This document shows positions 62,819-64,000 of a stretch of DNA of 64,000 nt, one piece after another. The notes under the pieces were generated by a model. The model ran no database searches. It had not been told where the DNA came from and saw only the letters and a list, made by a program, of their open reading frames with translations. Position 1 is the stretch's first letter. Each line of letters begins with the position of its first letter. The DNA comes from Sulfurovaceae bacterium (GTDB lineage: Bacteria; Campylobacterota; Campylobacteria; Campylobacterales; Sulfurovaceae): positions 248,001 through 312,000 of the forward strand of contig JAQTLE010000003.1 in the NCBI GenBank assembly GCA_028715055.1, in the 5' to 3' direction. The translations under genes and the position numbers were made by a program.

Positions 62819-63498
62819 CTAATTTGCTCCACGTCATTATAATAATTATTATCAGAAGCCATACCAAACCAACCGGTTTTTATTTTTTTAAATCTTGTAA
62901 AAAATGGAATTTGCCCTTCGTTAGGAGTTTCCATAGCTTCTTGGGCAATAATTTGTTCGCTTACCGGATCATAAATTACTAAACCGCCTTTTTTTACTAT
63001 AGCTATAAGGCCAACTTGGTAAGATTTCGCAAATGCTGCAAGGTTTTCTTTTGTTATATCTTTTTCTTTATTTTCCGACATGAATGCTGCATATAGGTCA
63101 GGATGGATCCACTTTTTGTTATATTTTGTTGTAATATTTTGATATGTTGCTTCATCGGGTGCCAATAGCATGACATTATCATAGAGATATCCACCGATTA
63201 CTTTATCGCCCACGGCCACTTTTGTAGCAATATTTGGCAGGTTGCTATTTTCCATAAGAGGTTTATCTTGTATCTTGGCATTTCCATCCAATGAAGTTTG
63301 TACTACATATGTTGTAGCAGCTTCTAACCCTTCATCATATTTATGTATAACTATACCGCTCATGCCATTCGCCTGAAATGGTATTGATAATTGCAGCGTA
63401 TTATTTTGAGTACTCGTTATTGTACTTTCGGTTGATGCAGGGAATAAATCTGCAAAAAGCGGTAAAGAAATTATCGCCATTAAAATAAACTTACGCAT
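62815..63498 (-). CDS. pgbA: PgbA N-terminal-domain protein
   Basis: 227 residues with a signal peptide MRKFILMAIISLPLFA. It resembles the N-terminal domain of the plasminogen-binding protein PgbA of Helicobacter (GIVIHKYDEGLEAATTYVVQ, WIHPDLYAAFMSENK) but lacks the lysine-rich C-terminal extension that binds plasminogen. In a presumably free-living organism host binding is unlikely; an envelope role is more plausible. It is translationally coupled to glcD and divergent from the csd3-like gene. Confidence 0.78.
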   Translation of the reverse strand: MRKFILMAIISLPLFADLFPASTESTITSTQNNTLQLSIPFQANGMSGIVIHKYDEGLEAATTYVVQTSLDGNAKIQDKPLMENSNLPNIATKVAVGDKVIGGYLYDNVMLLAPDEATYQNITTKYNKKWIHPDLYAAFMSENKEKDITKENLAAFAKSYQVGLIAIVKKGGLVIYDPVSEQIIAQEAMETPNEGQIPFFTRFKKIKTGWFGMASDNNYYNDVEQIR

Positions 63499-63581
63499 AA
63501 AAAATATCCTTAATATTAATTTATTATAAGATTATACACGTGAAATATTAAAATTTGCCTCTTTTTGTAGATTTTTTTGGC

Positions 63582-63587
63582 TATAAT
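63582..63587 (+). promoter_or_regulatory. -10 hexamer for the csd3-like gene
   Basis: Perfect TATAAT in GGCTATAATTTAG, 33 nt upstream of the ATG; AGGA precedes the ATG by 4 nt. Confidence 0.5.
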
Positions 63588-63620
63588 TTAGCAACATTAA
63601 ACGCAAAATATTAGGACTAA

Positions 63621-64000
63621 ATGAAAAAAATTATCATTTTATTGTTGATGATTTCTTCTTTGCTATGGGGAGCAAAAGTAACTCAACTCAAATGGAAATC
63701 TGGGGAAAAATTTTCTTCATATCTTCAAACTAAAAACATATCATTATCACTGTTAAAGTCTTTAGATGAGCTTGAGCAGCAAGTAGTAGGTGAGATTCAA
63801 GGCGGTCAAACATTTTATGAGATCAGAGACGACAAAGGCACTCTTGTTCGTGTATTGATACCTATCAGCTCTACGATGCAGATCAAACTTTCAAAAGATG
63901 CAAAATTAGATCAATATCGTTTTTCTATAGTGCCTATCAATTTTAAAGAAACTACATACTTTGGAAGTGTAAATATATCAAAAGATCTTTGGCGTGATAT
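63621..64000 (+). CDS. csd3: Csd3/HdpA-like peptidoglycan endopeptidase (5' part)
   Basis: First 126 codons; the gene runs off the window. A signal peptide (MKKIIILLLMISSLLWGA) is followed by LKWKSGEKFSSYLQTKNISLSLLKSLDEL and EIQGGQTFYEIRDDKGTLVRVLIPI, the N-terminal inhibitory domain of Csd3 as I recall it. The M23 catalytic domain is expected beyond 64000 and is not seen. In Helicobacter the enzyme trims cross-links and sets helical shape, and lies near pgbA and glcD as here. Confidence 0.7.
   Translation, partial: MKKIIILLLMISSLLWGAKVTQLKWKSGEKFSSYLQTKNISLSLLKSLDELEQQVVGEIQGGQTFYEIRDDKGTLVRVLIPISSTMQIKLSKDAKLDQYRFSIVPINFKETTYFGSVNISKDLWRD

Overview
The window is AT-rich chromosomal DNA from a free-living member of the Campylobacterota (epsilon-proteobacteria), probably Sulfurimonas/Sulfurovum-like. 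The call rests on gene content and order: gapA-pgk-tpiA divergent from nadD-rsfS; argS-tatA-gmk; mraY-murD divergent from gpmI; fabG...acpP-fabF-accA; rpmB divergent from rpe-trpF-dnaQ-like; and csd3/pgbA/glcD, an order I recall from Helicobacter pylori. A UbiA-family MqnP-type prenyltransferase fits the futalosine menaquinone route of this group. No plasmid, prophage, insertion sequence, rRNA or CRISPR array was seen.

Layout. 1-7.1 kb is a phosphate-starvation island: pstS-pstC-pstA-(pstB) on the minus strand, divergent from a PhoB-like regulator, an OlsF-like ornithine-lipid acyltransferase, a second paralogous regulator and a PPK2. Four PHO-box-like operators with identical spacing to the -10 tie it together. 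7.3-15.4 kb holds nucleic-acid enzymes (rnhB, rnc, rnhA, dnaG), aroC, two cell-wall hydrolases, a TPR protein and a PP-loop protein. 15.4-20.9 kb has tRNA-Ala, a MacA-MacB-outer membrane factor exporter and a TorF-type porin. 21-30.9 kb holds a di-heme peroxidase, glycolysis genes, nadD-rsfS, argS, tatA, gmk, tRNA-Arg and a uracil-DNA glycosylase-like gene. 31-39 kb holds mqnP, pssA, a major porin, tRNA-Phe, murD, mraY and gpmI. 39.3-46 kb is a fatty-acid region (fabG, acpP, fabF, accA) interrupted by a two-component pair and a TonB-like gene. 46-53 kb holds argJ, rpmB, rpe, trpF, an exonuclease, gamma-carbonic anhydrase and uvrB. 53-64 kb holds two small coiled-coil proteins, two pseudopilins, priA, ispG, dnaB, comEC, yihY, glcD, pgbA and the start of csd3.

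The least explained signal is a set of dispersed palindromic repeats in the intergenic regions of 7.8-8.1, 26-40 and 50-57 kb. Family A (eight copies, about 110-127 bp) keeps two hairpins intact by paired base changes. Family B is a 60-65 bp double-hairpin element with GTCAT/ATGAC ends; one copy lies in frame inside priA. priA also appears to start at an ATT codon.

All coordinates come from reading the sequence. Family names rest on motif recognition, and no database search was run.
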